Shown here: positions 28,130 through 36,843 of the stretch, piece after piece | Numbering within the stretch: position 1 is the stretch's first letter | How the letters are laid out: each line of letters begins with the position of its first letter | Assembly: GCF_002993285.1 (NCBI RefSeq) | Contig: NZ_CP027433.1 | Coordinates: forward strand, 682,001 to 746,000 | DNA from: Gordonia iterans | GTDB taxonomy: Bacteria; Actinomycetota; Actinomycetes; Mycobacteriales; Mycobacteriaceae | Direction: 5' to 3' | Length of the DNA stretch: 64,000 nucleotides | Position numbers and translations under genes: made by a program | The notes under the pieces: model-generated | Told to the model about the DNA's origin: nothing | The model's database searches: none | Seen by the model: only the letters and a program-made list of their open reading frames with translations

Positions 28130-28225
28130 CTTGCCCGAGCATCGGGATCAAACACTTGATCGAGCCTCGGTCACGGAGTAATGTGAATCACATCTAGTTC
28201 GAACAGGCTTCGGGGGTGAGAGTCT

Positions 28226-29347
28226 ATGGTGCACGTCGACCGCGGCACGCCGTGGGCCCGCGTCGACCTGACCGCGGCGGGCATGGTCGCTCCCGATGCC
28301 GACGATTCGGACCGCACACAGTGTCACGACTGGCTGGTGTACGCCTCGGCCGCGTGGCGTGGGCAGGGGTTCTTGTACTGGGAACAACTCCGCGGTATCG
28401 GGCAGTTCCTCGATATCGCGCTGGCCAACCTGCACGACGCGGTCGAGTCTGCCGCAGTCGAGTCTGACTCGGAGTGTGCGGCCGCCGAGTTCGACGTCAC
28501 CGACGCCTACACCGCCGCGACGACCGAGGTGCAGGTCCTGTTCGGGGTGCCCCTGTCCCAGGCACGTGCGTTGGTCGGTCAAGCGATCGCCGCGTCCGAG
28601 CGTCTGCCGCGTACCGCGGAACTGTTGCGCGACGGTCAGCTCAGCCCCGACGCCACCGTCCGCGACCTCGACCTGGACCAGTTCGGCGCCCCCGACGTAC
28701 CACCCGAGACACCGATCCTGATCGAACGCACCGCCCAGCCCGCCGACCCCTACCGGCCCACCACCGCACTCGACGTCCTCGTGCGCGCCCTGTTCCAGAC
28801 CTGCTCGGTCCCCGGCTGCGACCGCCCGGCCTGGAACTGCGAACTCGACCACGTCGACGAGTACGACCACGCCTGCCCGGCCACCGGCGGACCGACCTGC
28901 CTGTGCAACCTCGGGCCCACATGCGTGCTGCACCACCAGATCAAAACCCACGCCGGAACACCGGACCCGGCCGAGGGATTCCTCGACCCCTCGTCTGCGC
29001 GTCGTCGCAGGCTCCGCCACCCGCTCAGGACAAGCGACCAATGGATCGACGACCAATGGATCGACGACCACGGCACCGTCTGGACCTCGATCACCACACC
29101 ACACGGCCTGACCGTCGACACCCCCGCACCCGGACAATGGATGTTCCCCCAACTAGCCGGCATCCGCTGCCTCCACCAGAGGCCCACCACACCCCCACCG
29201 GCACCACCGGACCCGAACCCACACCACGACCCCAGCCGCGGCGGCCTCCACACCGCCACCGCACACAAACACGCCTGGCGCCGCGCCGAACGCGCCCGCC
29301 TCCGACGTCAACGCGAACGGGCCGAACGCGATCCGCCGCCGTTCTAG
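28226..29347 (+). CDS. 13E12-repeat/DUF222-type HNH endonuclease, internally shortened
   Basis: A 373-residue protein. The N-terminal 120 residues match the start of DUF222 (AYTAATTEVQVLFGVPLSQAR; ERLPRTAELLRDGQ). It then jumps to the segment just before the HNH domain. The nuclease part has CSVPGC, ELDHVDEYDHA and CVLHHQIKTHAG (about 195-245): paired cysteines for zinc plus His residues. Full-length relatives run to about 450-500 residues, so roughly 100 residues of the middle of DUF222 appear to be missing without loss of frame. The tail is Pro/Arg-rich. These genes are dispersed, phage-like repeats in mycobacteria. Confidence 0.8.
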   Translation: MVHVDRGTPWARVDLTAAGMVAPDADDSDRTQCHDWLVYASAAWRGQGFLYWEQLRGIGQFLDIALANLHDAVESAAVESDSECAAAEFDVTDAYTAATTEVQVLFGVPLSQARALVGQAIAASERLPRTAELLRDGQLSPDATVRDLDLDQFGAPDVPPETPILIERTAQPADPYRPTTALDVLVRALFQTCSVPGCDRPAWNCELDHVDEYDHACPATGGPTCLCNLGPTCVLHHQIKTHAGTPDPAEGFLDPSSARRRRLRHPLRTSDQWIDDQWIDDHGTVWTSITTPHGLTVDTPAPGQWMFPQLAGIRCLHQRPTTPPPAPPDPNPHHDPSRGGLHTATAHKHAWRRAERARLRRQRERAERDPPPF

Positions 29348-29366
29348 CTGGCGGGGTCTCGACTCC

Positions 29367-29428
29367 GCTCGACCGGCTTTAAGAAGGGCTCGACCGGCTA
29401 TTAGAAGGGCTCGACCAGCTTATGACAG
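29367..29428. repeat. 21-bp direct repeat, nearly three copies
   Basis: GCTCGACCGGCTTTAAGAAGG, then the same with ATTAG, then a partial third copy (GCTCGACCAGCTTAT), each 21 bp apart. It fills the space between the HNH gene and the response regulator and runs into the latter's stop codon. Confidence 0.85.
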
Positions 29429-30127
29429 ACCATGTTCCATGGCGTAGCGGGCGAGTTCGACGCGGTTGCCGAGCTGCAGCTTGCGGAGGGTGGCGCCGAC
29501 GTGGTTCTCGACGGTGCGCGGGCTCAGGTGCAAGCGCTCGGCGATCTGCCGCGAGCTCAGGCCCTTCGCGACGTAGCGGAGGACCTCGGTCTCACGTTCG
29601 GTGAGGGCGGGGGCGTCGTCCGCCGGCTCCTTGGCGAGGCGCCGGAACTCGCCGAGGACCAGACCTGCCAGCCCCGGCGTGAAGACGGCCTGCCCGGCCG
29701 CGGTGGCCCGCACTGCGGAGACGAGTTCGGCGCGCTGCGCGCTCTTGACCAGATACCCGGTGGCGCCGGCCTTCACCGCCTCGAGCACGTCGTCGCGTTC
29801 CTCCGAGGCCGACAGCACCAGGATCCGCGTGTCCGGAGAGACGGCAAGCACCCCGGCGGTGGCCTGGGCGCCGTTGCCGTCGGGCAGTTGCATGTCCATC
29901 AGCACCACATCGGGGCGGCAGGCCCTGGCCACCTCGGTGGCGCGCTTGACCCCGTCGGCGGTGGCGACCACGTCGAAACCCTCGTCGGTCAGGTCGCGGG
30001 CCACACCGTCGCGCCACATCGGATGATCGTCGACCACCATCACACGCAGCCGGCGCTGTGCCGCGGCGGGCGGCGGAGCGCCTGACGGCCGGTGGCGCGG
30101 TGCAGGGGCGTTCGGGTTCGGGGTCAT
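29420..30127 (-). CDS. NarL/LuxR-type response regulator (MacR-like)
   Basis: A 235-residue regulator. The receiver domain (about 27-145) has VMVVDDHPMWRDG and the phospho-Asp in VVLMDMQLPDG. The C-terminal GerE-type helix-turn-helix is LTERETEVLRYVAKGLSSRQ then SPRTVENHV. A GAGGAG site supports the ATG at 30127, which overlaps the stop of the kinase gene (ATGA). The final codons fall within the third copy of the 21-bp repeat, so the C-terminus may have been remodelled. It is the output half of a two-component pair; targets are unknown. Confidence 0.92.
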   Translation of the reverse strand: MTPNPNAPAPRHRPSGAPPPAAAQRRLRVMVVDDHPMWRDGVARDLTDEGFDVVATADGVKRATEVARACRPDVVLMDMQLPDGNGAQATAGVLAVSPDTRILVLSASEERDDVLEAVKAGATGYLVKSAQRAELVSAVRATAAGQAVFTPGLAGLVLGEFRRLAKEPADDAPALTERETEVLRYVAKGLSSRQIAERLHLSPRTVENHVGATLRKLQLGNRVELARYAMEHGLS

Positions 30128-31359
30128 CGTCCGCTTCTCCTCGAGACATCCGGGTCGGCTCGGTTCACCGGGATCGTCATCTCCCATTCTGTCCCCGCGC
30201 CGGGGGCCGATTCCAGCGAAATGGAACCGCCGAGTGTTTCGATCCGGCCGATGATCGACCGGCTGATCCCCATGCGGCCTTCACCGGTCGCCTGCCGGAG
30301 CCGGCCTTCGGGGATGCCGCAGCCGTCGTCGCGCACGCTGAGGACCACGGCATCGTCGAGGTCTTCGAGCAGGATGAAGCTGGCCGCGCCCGGGCCCGCG
30401 TGCAACCGCGTGTTGTCCAGGATGTTGTCGACCGCCGCGAGGATCTCATTGGCGGCCAGGGTGGGCAGGACGACCGGGTCGGCGGGAGTGCTCACCGAGA
30501 CGTTGTCGGTCGAACGGATGCGCAGTGCCGCGCCGAGATCGGTCCGCCCGCTCCGGGGAGCCGGGGTGGCCGTGGAGCCCTCGGCGATGAGCCGTCGCAG
30601 ACGCAGCTCTTGATCCGCCGCCAGTGCGGCCAGTTCGGCGGTGGGCCCGCCGATCTCCCGGCCGCGCCGCGAGATGAGGGCGAGGGCCTGCAACACGCCG
30701 TCGTGCACCTGCCGGGCCAGCCTCTCCCGCTCGGCCGCCTGCACCGCCACGTGCACCGCGGCGGTCAGCTTCTCGTGACTCACCCGGGCCCGGGAGGCGG
30801 CCAGTCCGACCGCCATGCCCGACACGACGAGCAGCAGGAAAGTCGCGTTCTTGCCGAAGTTGATGACGACCTCGCCTTTGACGGCGAAGTTGGTCAGGCC
30901 GATCAGCGCGCCGGCGCCGGCGCCGGTCCACGCACCCCCCATCAGGGCTGCCGACAGGACGGCGCTGGAGCACCAGAGCGTGGTGGGCCAGGACTGGTTG
31001 CCGGCGATCCACTCGGGCCCGGCGACGTAGAGAGTCGACAGCATCGCCGCGACGAACAGAGCCAACTCGCCGGCGACACACCACCAGGTGCGCCACACGC
31101 CTACCACGTAGCCGGCGGCGAAAAGCACGTTCGCCACGGTCAGTGCGGCGAACAGCAGCCAGGTGAACTGCGGATGCGCGAGGTCGTTGTTGATCGCGAT
31201 GTTGAAGCCGAGTGCGTAGACGAAGCCGACCAGCCGGAAGATCTGCGCTCCGCGCCACAGCGGGCCGACCGGATCGTCGTCGTCGAGCTCCCGCCACGAC
31301 TCCGGGTACAGGCGGTCGATACCGGTCGCGGGGGTGAGTCGGGAGCGGGAGGTGGACAC
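30124..31359 (-). CDS. MacS family sensor histidine kinase
   Basis: A 411-residue kinase. Residues 40-210 hold about six membrane helices of the DUF5931 kind. The phospho-His is in ERERLARQVHDGVLQAL (about 255), and the HATPase has ILDNTRLHAG and DDGCGIPEG (about 330-370). The start is GTG at 31359 with GAGGA seven bases upstream; an extension to 31449 would enter the neighbouring FAH gene. It phosphorylates the coupled response regulator. No extracellular sensor domain is visible, so the signal is probably sensed in the membrane. Confidence 0.9.
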   Translation of the reverse strand: MSTSRSRLTPATGIDRLYPESWRELDDDDPVGPLWRGAQIFRLVGFVYALGFNIAINNDLAHPQFTWLLFAALTVANVLFAAGYVVGVWRTWWCVAGELALFVAAMLSTLYVAGPEWIAGNQSWPTTLWCSSAVLSAALMGGAWTGAGAGALIGLTNFAVKGEVVINFGKNATFLLLVVSGMAVGLAASRARVSHEKLTAAVHVAVQAAERERLARQVHDGVLQALALISRRGREIGGPTAELAALAADQELRLRRLIAEGSTATPAPRSGRTDLGAALRIRSTDNVSVSTPADPVVLPTLAANEILAAVDNILDNTRLHAGPGAASFILLEDLDDAVVLSVRDDGCGIPEGRLRQATGEGRMGISRSIIGRIETLGGSISLESAPGAGTEWEMTIPVNRADPDVSRRSGR

Positions 31360-31382
31360 GGGCGGATCCTCGGAGCAGTAGG

Positions 31383-32267
31383 TCAGTGCGACGACGCGCC
31401 GATCGCGGTGCCGTCGACCACGGCGTCGTCGACCACGGTGCTGCGGCATGCGCCGATGCCGTCGATCGAGGCGACGATCGTGTCGCCAGCCTTCAAGTGG
31501 GCGCCGTGGTCGTGTGCGGGGGACGACGGGCTACCGGTGGCGACGACGTCGCCGGGTACCAGTTCCATGAAGCGGGACACCCGGCGCACCACGTGCACGG
31601 GGTCGAAGTGCAGGTTCGCGGTGTCGCCGGTCTGCACCTGCGCTCCGTTGACGACGGTCGAGAGCGCCACTGCGGGCGATACTCCGCCCGGCAGCTCGTC
31701 CGGCGTCACCAGGTACGGCCCGATCGGGGTGGAGCGATCCCAGATGTTGCCCAGACCCCACTCGTCCATCTCGAACTCCAGGTCGCGATCGGTGACGTCG
31801 TTCATCACGGTGAAACCGGCGATGGCGGCCGCCGCGGCCTCGTCGTCGGCGTGCCGGACCGCCCGTCCGATGACGACGGCGAGTTCGACGGCCGAGTCGA
31901 GAGCGTGCGCGTCGGCCGGTTTGACGATCGGATCGTGCGCGCCGATCAGGGCGGACGAGAACTTGGTCGACAACCGCGGATGCTGGGGGAGTGTCAAGCC
32001 GAGCCGTCGTACGTGATCGCCGTAGTTGTGTGCGACGCAGACCACCTTGTCCGGATCGAGCACCGGCGGGGCGAAGTCCGCCGTCTCCGCGTCGTACACC
32101 GTCCCGTCGGTGGCGGCAGCGGCCTTGCTCAGGCCTTCGGGGTCGGTCAGGAGCGCCCGCAGATCCGGGTAGCCGAGATCGAGCAGGGCGCCGCCGTCGT
32201 GCTGATCGCCGTCGATCTGTTTGACGGCGCGTGTGCCCCCGCCGAGCCGGATGGTCGCCAGTTTCAT
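31383..32267 (-). CDS. Fumarylacetoacetate hydrolase (FAH) family protein
   Basis: A 294-residue protein with the C-terminal FAH fold (about 75-290). Metal ligands and active-site blocks are ELAVVIGRAV (Glu about 128), MNDVTDRDLEFEMDEWG (Asp about 158), and DVVATGSPS near 245. The first part matches VCVAHNYGDHV, the catalytic His region. Relatives hydrolyse acylpyruvates or isomerise/decarboxylate dioxo acids in aromatic catabolism. It lies 23 bp upstream of the kinase gene in the same direction and may be cotranscribed with it. Its gap to dnaK holds the heat-shock control region. Confidence 0.87.
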   Translation of the reverse strand: MKLATIRLGGGTRAVKQIDGDQHDGGALLDLGYPDLRALLTDPEGLSKAAAATDGTVYDAETADFAPPVLDPDKVVCVAHNYGDHVRRLGLTLPQHPRLSTKFSSALIGAHDPIVKPADAHALDSAVELAVVIGRAVRHADDEAAAAAIAGFTVMNDVTDRDLEFEMDEWGLGNIWDRSTPIGPYLVTPDELPGGVSPAVALSTVVNGAQVQTGDTANLHFDPVHVVRRVSRFMELVPGDVVATGSPSSPAHDHGAHLKAGDTIVASIDGIGACRSTVVDDAVVDGTAIGASSH

Positions 32268-32463
32268 CGGTCTCTCCCCTTCGCGTGCGTCGCGTCCCCT
32301 CCCATCATGGCCCAGTCGGGCCGGTCACCCGCGCTCGCCCCGTGCCGAGGGGCTACGCCCGGCCGAACCCGCCGACCTGTGGGGCGAATCACAGCAATAT
32401 TAAGCGAATCAGACTCAACTGTGGGAACATCGACGAGGAAACGGGGTTGAACATGGCATGAAA

Positions 32464-32484
32464 CATGAGTGGGCCTCACTCAAG
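32464..32484 (+). promoter_or_regulatory. HAIR element 1 (HspR operator)
   Basis: CATGAGT-N7-ACTCAAG matches the HspR consensus CTTGAGT-N7-ACTCAAG at 13 of 14 arm bases. It ends five bases before the -35 hexamer of the dnaK promoter. Confidence 0.85.
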
Positions 32485-32488
32485 AACC

Positions 32489-32517
32489 TTGAAAGCCGGG
32501 CGACGAACCGGTAAGAC
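32489..32517 (+). promoter_or_regulatory. dnaK promoter, sigma70-like
   Basis: TTGAAA, 17 bases, TAAGAC. HAIR 1 sits just upstream of the -35 and HAIR 2 begins at the last base of the -10, so HspR bound at both would block polymerase. The start of transcription would be near 32524, about 100 bp before the dnaK ATG. Confidence 0.75.
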
Positions 32518-32537
32518 TTGAGTCAGGAACGCTGAAG
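32517..32537 (+). promoter_or_regulatory. HAIR element 2 (HspR operator)
   Basis: CTTGAGT-N7-GCTGAAG matches the HAIR consensus at 12 of 14 arm bases; the left half is perfect. It covers the expected transcription start. Confidence 0.78.
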
Positions 32538-32624
32538 TTTCGGATTGCCATCGCAGACGAACGGCCGGACTCGGCCACGCAAGACATCGGCTCACCGAGC
32601 CGAACGAAACTAGGAGGAACACAT

Positions 32625-34472
32625 ATGTCCCGTGCTGTCGGAATCGACCTGGGAACCACCAACTCCGCGCTGGCGGTGCTGGAGGGCGGCGAGCCCGTCG
32701 TCATCGCGAACGCCGAAGGTTCGCGCACCACGCCTTCCGTCGTCGCCTTCGCGCGCAACGGCGAGGTCCTGGTCGGCCAGCCTGCCAAGAACCAGGCGGT
32801 CACCAATGTCGATCGCACCATCCGTTCGGTCAAGCGCCACATGGGCGACCCGAACTGGAGCGTCGAGATCGACGGAAAGAAGTACACCGCGCAGGAGATC
32901 AGCGCCCGCACGCTGATGAAGCTCAAGCGCGACGCCGAGGCCTACCTCGGGGAGGACGTCACCGAAGCCGTCATCACTGTGCCGGCCTACTTCAACGACT
33001 CGCAGCGTCAGGCCACCAAGGAGGCCGGCCAGATCGCCGGCCTGGACGTGCTGCGCATCGTCAACGAGCCGACCGCCGCCGCCCTCGCCTACGGCCTGGA
33101 TAAGGGCGACAAGGAGCAGACCATCCTGGTCTTCGACCTCGGCGGCGGCACCTTCGACGTGTCCCTGCTGGAGATCGGCGACGGCGTGGTCGAGGTCCGT
33201 GCGACCTCGGGCGACAACGAGCTCGGCGGCGACGACTGGGACGAGCGGATCGTCACCTGGCTGGTCGACAAGTTCAAGGCCACCAGCGGCATCGACCTGA
33301 CCAAGGACAAGATGGCCATGCAGCGTCTGCGTGAGGCTGCTGAGAAGGCCAAGATCGAACTGTCCGCGTCGCAGAGCACCACCATCAACCTGCCGTACAT
33401 CACCGTCGACGCGGACAAGAACCCGCTGTTCCTGGACGAGACCCTGTCCCGCGCCGAGTTCCAGAAGATCACCCAGGATCTGCTGGACCGCTGCCGCAAG
33501 CCGTTCGAGGCCGTCATCTCCGACGCCGGGATCAAGGTGTCCGACATCGATCAGGTGGTACTGGTCGGCGGCTCGACCCGCATGCCGGCCGTCACCGACC
33601 TGGTCAAGGACCTGACCAACGGCCGCGAGCCGAACAAGGGCGTCAACCCGGACGAGGTGGTCGCCGTCGGCGCCGCGCTGCAGGCCGGTGTGCTCAAGGG
33701 CGACGTCAAGGACGTGCTCCTGCTGGACGTGACCCCGCTGAGCCTCGGCATCGAGACCAAGGGCGGCGTGATGCACAAGCTGATCGAGCGCAACACCGCG
33801 ATCCCGACCAAGCGGTCGGAGACCTACACCACGGCCGAGGACAATCAGCCCTCGGTGCAGATCCAGGTGTTCCAGGGTGAGCGCGACATCGCGGCCCACA
33901 ACAAGCTGCTGGGCAGCTTCGAACTGGGCGGCATCGCCCCGGCCCCGCAGGGTGTCCCGCAGATCGAGGTGACCTTCGACATCGACGCCAACGGCATCGT
34001 GCACGTCACCGCGAAGGACAAGGGCACCGGCAAGGAGAACAGCATCCGAATCCAGGACGGTTCGGGTCTCTCGAAGGAAGAGATCGACCGGATGGTCAAG
34101 GACGCCGAACTCCACGCCGAGGAGGACCGCAAGCGCCGCGAGGAGGCCGAGACCCGCAACCAGGCGGAGTCGCTGGTCCACCAGACCGAGAAGGTGCTGA
34201 AGGAGAACGAGGACAAGCTCCCCGCCGACGTCGCCGACACGGTCAAGGGTGCGATCGACGAGGCCAACGAGGCCCTGAAGGGCACCGACACCGCGGCCAT
34301 CCGCAGCGCCATCGAGAAGCTCTCGGAGAAGTCGCAGGCCATGGGTCAGGCGATCTACGCCAACGCCCAGCAGGCCGACGCGGGTGCCCCGGCCGGAGAG
34401 GCCGCCGGCTCCGGTGACGACGACGTCCTCGACGCCGAGGTCGTGGACGACTCCGCGGACGAGAACAAGTGA
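32625..34472 (+). CDS. dnaK: Molecular chaperone DnaK (Hsp70)
   Basis: A 615-residue Hsp70. The ATPase domain shows [17 protein letters not shown] (residue 5), [17 protein letters not shown] (about 175) and [12 protein letters not shown] (about 310); the substrate domain follows the linker [16 protein letters not shown] (about 365). It folds and protects proteins with DnaJ and GrpE, and also acts as co-repressor for HspR. AGGAGG lies eight bases before the ATG. It is the first gene of the operon, and its stop overlaps the grpE start (GTGA). Confidence 0.98.
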   Translation: MSRAVGIDLGTTNSALAVLEGGEPVVIANAEGSRTTPSVVAFARNGEVLVGQPAKNQAVTNVDRTIRSVKRHMGDPNWSVEIDGKKYTAQEISARTLMKLKRDAEAYLGEDVTEAVITVPAYFNDSQRQATKEAGQIAGLDVLRIVNEPTAAALAYGLDKGDKEQTILVFDLGGGTFDVSLLEIGDGVVEVRATSGDNELGGDDWDERIVTWLVDKFKATSGIDLTKDKMAMQRLREAAEKAKIELSASQSTTINLPYITVDADKNPLFLDETLSRAEFQKITQDLLDRCRKPFEAVISDAGIKVSDIDQVVLVGGSTRMPAVTDLVKDLTNGREPNKGVNPDEVVAVGAALQAGVLKGDVKDVLLLDVTPLSLGIETKGGVMHKLIERNTAIPTKRSETYTTAEDNQPSVQIQVFQGERDIAAHNKLLGSFELGGIAPAPQGVPQIEVTFDIDANGIVHVTAKDKGTGKENSIRIQDGSGLSKEEIDRMVKDAELHAEEDRKRREEAETRNQAESLVHQTEKVLKENEDKLPADVADTVKGAIDEANEALKGTDTAAIRSAIEKLSEKSQAMGQAIYANAQQADAGAPAGEAAGSGDDDVLDAEVVDDSADENK

Positions 34473-35113
34473 CCCAGCCGGGCGCCGAGAACGCCGCCGG
34501 GGCCTCCGACCCCGACGGCCAGGGCGCACCCCAGGACGCCGAGGCGCCTGGCGCCGGGACCGCGACGAACGACCCGAACGGTACCGAGGCGGGGGCCGCG
34601 GAGGCCCCCGCCGAGGGCGGGGCGGACGCGCAGGTCGCCGAGCTCACCGAGGCTCTGCAGCGGGAGCGGGCGCAGTTCGTCAACTTCCGTCGCCGCAGTG
34701 CCGAGGAGTACAAGCAGGCGACCGCGGCCGGCAAGCAGCGCCTCGCCGAGAAGCTGCTGCCGATCCTCGACGACATCGACCGGGCCCGCGAGCACGGCCA
34801 TCTCGAAGACGGCCCGCTGAAGGCCTTCGCCGACAAGCTCGGCGACGTGCTCGCCGGCGAGCAAGTGGTCAAGTTCGGTGCTCCGGGCGACGCCTTCGAC
34901 CCGGAACTGCACGAGGCCATTCAGAACGACGCGACCGGGAGCGATCTCGTGATCGGTCAGGCGTTGCGGCCCGGCTATCGGCTGGGCGAGAAGGTGATCC
35001 GTCACGCGATGGTGACCGTCACCGATGCCGCTCCGTCCACCGATGCCGCTCCGTCCGGCGCAGCGGCAGACGACCCGCAGGCGGGCGTCCCCGCACAGGC
35101 GGACAACCCGTAG
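34469..35113 (+). CDS. grpE: Nucleotide exchange factor GrpE
   Basis: A 214-residue protein starting at a GTG that overlaps the dnaK stop. The first 60 residues are acidic and disordered. A long helix follows ([20 protein letters not shown]), then the beta-domain [12 protein letters not shown] and [16 protein letters not shown] near 170. It releases ADP from DnaK. The last 35 residues are Ala/Pro-rich with a short TDAAPS repeat. A strong hairpin lies just past its stop. Confidence 0.96.
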   Translation: MTQPGAENAAGASDPDGQGAPQDAEAPGAGTATNDPNGTEAGAAEAPAEGGADAQVAELTEALQRERAQFVNFRRRSAEEYKQATAAGKQRLAEKLLPILDDIDRAREHGHLEDGPLKAFADKLGDVLAGEQVVKFGAPGDAFDPELHEAIQNDATGSDLVIGQALRPGYRLGEKVIRHAMVTVTDAAPSTDAAPSGAAADDPQAGVPAQADNP

Positions 35114-35124
35114 TGACCGGACCG

Positions 35125-35159
35125 GACGGGACCGGGTGCCGACAGGCCCCGGTCCCGTC
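35125..35159 (+). terminator. Hairpin between grpE and dnaJ
   Basis: GACGGGACCGGG and CCCGGTCCCGTC pair perfectly (12 bp) around an 11-base loop. A short TCTCT follows. It starts 11 bp after the grpE stop and could act as a partial terminator or RNA-stabilising element that lowers dnaJ-hspR transcription relative to dnaK-grpE. Confidence 0.55.
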
Positions 35160-35218
35160 TCTGGTCATGACGAACGACACGGACGAGACAACAGACATGA
35201 AGGAGGTGACGTCCGAGA

Positions 35219-36415
35219 ATGGCAGTACAACGCGAATGGCTCGATCGAGACTTCTACGCCGATCTGGGCGTCGCTTCGGACGCATCGGCCGCTGACATCA
35301 AGAAGGCCTACCGGAAGCTCGCAGCGCAGCTGCACCCGGACCGGAATCCCGGCGACACCGCCGCGGAGGACCGATTCAAGAAGGTCTCCGAGGCCAACAG
35401 CGTGCTTTCCGATGCGGAGAAGCGCAAAGAATACGACGAGGCCCGCGCCCTCATGGCCAGTGGACGGTTCCGCGGCGGCAGCGGCGGCGGCTTCGGGGGC
35501 GGAGGCGGCGGTTACACGACTACCGGCGGCTTCGACATCGGCGACCTGGGCGACCTCTTCGGGGGCGGAGCAAGCGCCGGCGGAATGGGAGACATCTTCG
35601 GCGGCCTGTTCGGCGGCGGAAGCGGCGGTCGCACGCAGGGGTACACCCCGCAGGCGCAGCGGCCGCGCCGGGGCAACGACTTGGAGACCGAGACCACGCT
35701 CGCCTTCCGCGACGCGATCGCGGGCAACACGGTCAGCCTCAAGGTCACCAGCCCGTCCCCGTGTACCTCGTGCCACGGCTCCGGCGCCAAGGCCGGCACC
35801 AGCCCGAGGACCTGCACCAACTGCAACGGCTCGGGATTCCTGAACCGCAACCAGGGGCACTTCGGATTCTCCGAACCCGACCCGGAATGCCAGGGAACGG
35901 GCACGCGAATCGACGAGCCGTGCACCGAATGCCAGGGCACGGGTGTCCAGATCCGGCCGCGGACCATCAACGTCCGCATCCCGAAGGGCGTCGAAGACGG
36001 TCAGCGCATCCGGCTGACCGGCCAGGGCGAGGCCGGGCGTCGCGGCGCCCCTTCGGGCGACCTGTACGTGACGGTGCACATCACCCCGGACCCGCTGTTC
36101 TCGCGGAGCGGCAACGACCTGAAGGTCACCATGCCGGTGAGTTTCGGCGAGCTGGTCCTGGGCACCACGGCCAAGGTCCCGACGCTCGACGGCAGCGTGA
36201 GTATCAAGATCCCTCCGCACACGGCCGACGGCCGCACCCTCCGGCTCAAGGGGCGGGGCGTGCCGAAGCGCTCGGGCGGGGCCGGTGACCTCCTGGTCAC
36301 GGTCAAGTGCGCGGTCCCGCCGAAGCTCGACGACGCCGCGCTCGACGCGCTCAAGTCGTACGCCGAGGCGGAGAAGGCGAGCGGATTCGATCCGCGGGCG
36401 GACTGGGGGCGGTGA
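35219..36415 (+). CDS. dnaJ: Co-chaperone DnaJ with an altered zinc finger
   Basis: A 398-residue DnaJ of type I. The J domain has the HPD-containing LHPDRNPGD (about 37). A Gly/Phe-rich linker spans 80-145. The zinc region has [16 protein letters not shown], then DPECQGTG where CxxCxGxG is expected, then CTECQGTG: the first Cys of motif 3 is Asp (GAC codon at about 35879). The C-terminal peptide-binding domain is normal. AAGGAGGT precedes the ATG. It stimulates DnaK ATPase; the lost ligand should weaken the second zinc centre, which is the one needed for DnaK interaction. Confidence 0.95.
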   Translation: MAVQREWLDRDFYADLGVASDASAADIKKAYRKLAAQLHPDRNPGDTAAEDRFKKVSEANSVLSDAEKRKEYDEARALMASGRFRGGSGGGFGGGGGGYTTTGGFDIGDLGDLFGGGASAGGMGDIFGGLFGGGSGGRTQGYTPQAQRPRRGNDLETETTLAFRDAIAGNTVSLKVTSPSPCTSCHGSGAKAGTSPRTCTNCNGSGFLNRNQGHFGFSEPDPECQGTGTRIDEPCTECQGTGVQIRPRTINVRIPKGVEDGQRIRLTGQGEAGRRGAPSGDLYVTVHITPDPLFSRSGNDLKVTMPVSFGELVLGTTAKVPTLDGSVSIKIPPHTADGRTLRLKGRGVPKRSGGAGDLLVTVKCAVPPKLDDAALDALKSYAEAEKASGFDPRADWGR

Positions 36416-36422
36416 ACGCGTC

Positions 36423-36824
36423 ATGCGTAAGGACGACGGAACCGCTCCGGGGCCCGACGATGCGGCCACCTTTCTGATCTCGGCCGCCGCCGAGTTGGCG
36501 GGCATGCATGCGCAGACCCTCCGTACCTACGACCGCCTCGGGCTGGTCACCCCGCAGCGGACCAGCGGCGGCGGTCGCCGGTACTCCCTGCGCGACGTCG
36601 AGCGGCTCCGGGAGATCCAGCGGCTCTCCCAGGACCACGGCGTCAACCTCGCCGGAATCAAGCGGATCATCGAGCTGAGCGATCAGCTCGAAGGGCTGCA
36701 GCGTCAGGTCGAGGAGATGGCCGGCATCATCCGCGGAAGCACGCCGCGCCGCGAGCTGGTGCACGTCGAGCGCGGCAATTCGGTGGTGGTGTGGCAGCCC
36801 CGCCGCCGCCGCCGCGCGATGTAG
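36423..36824 (+). CDS. hspR: Heat-shock repressor HspR (MerR family)
   Basis: A 133-residue MerR-type regulator: FLISAAAELAGMHAQTLRTY and RRYSLRDVERLREIQRLSQ (about 15-70), then a short coiled dimer helix and a basic tail ending RRRRRAM. It binds HAIR sites and represses this operon. The ATG at 36423 lies seven bases past the dnaJ stop behind GGGCGGTGA. As last gene of its own regulated operon it forms the usual negative loop. Confidence 0.95.
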   Translation: MRKDDGTAPGPDDAATFLISAAAELAGMHAQTLRTYDRLGLVTPQRTSGGGRRYSLRDVERLREIQRLSQDHGVNLAGIKRIIELSDQLEGLQRQVEEMAGIIRGSTPRRELVHVERGNSVVVWQPRRRRRAM

Positions 36825-36843
36825 AACGGCGCAGGCGCGCGGC

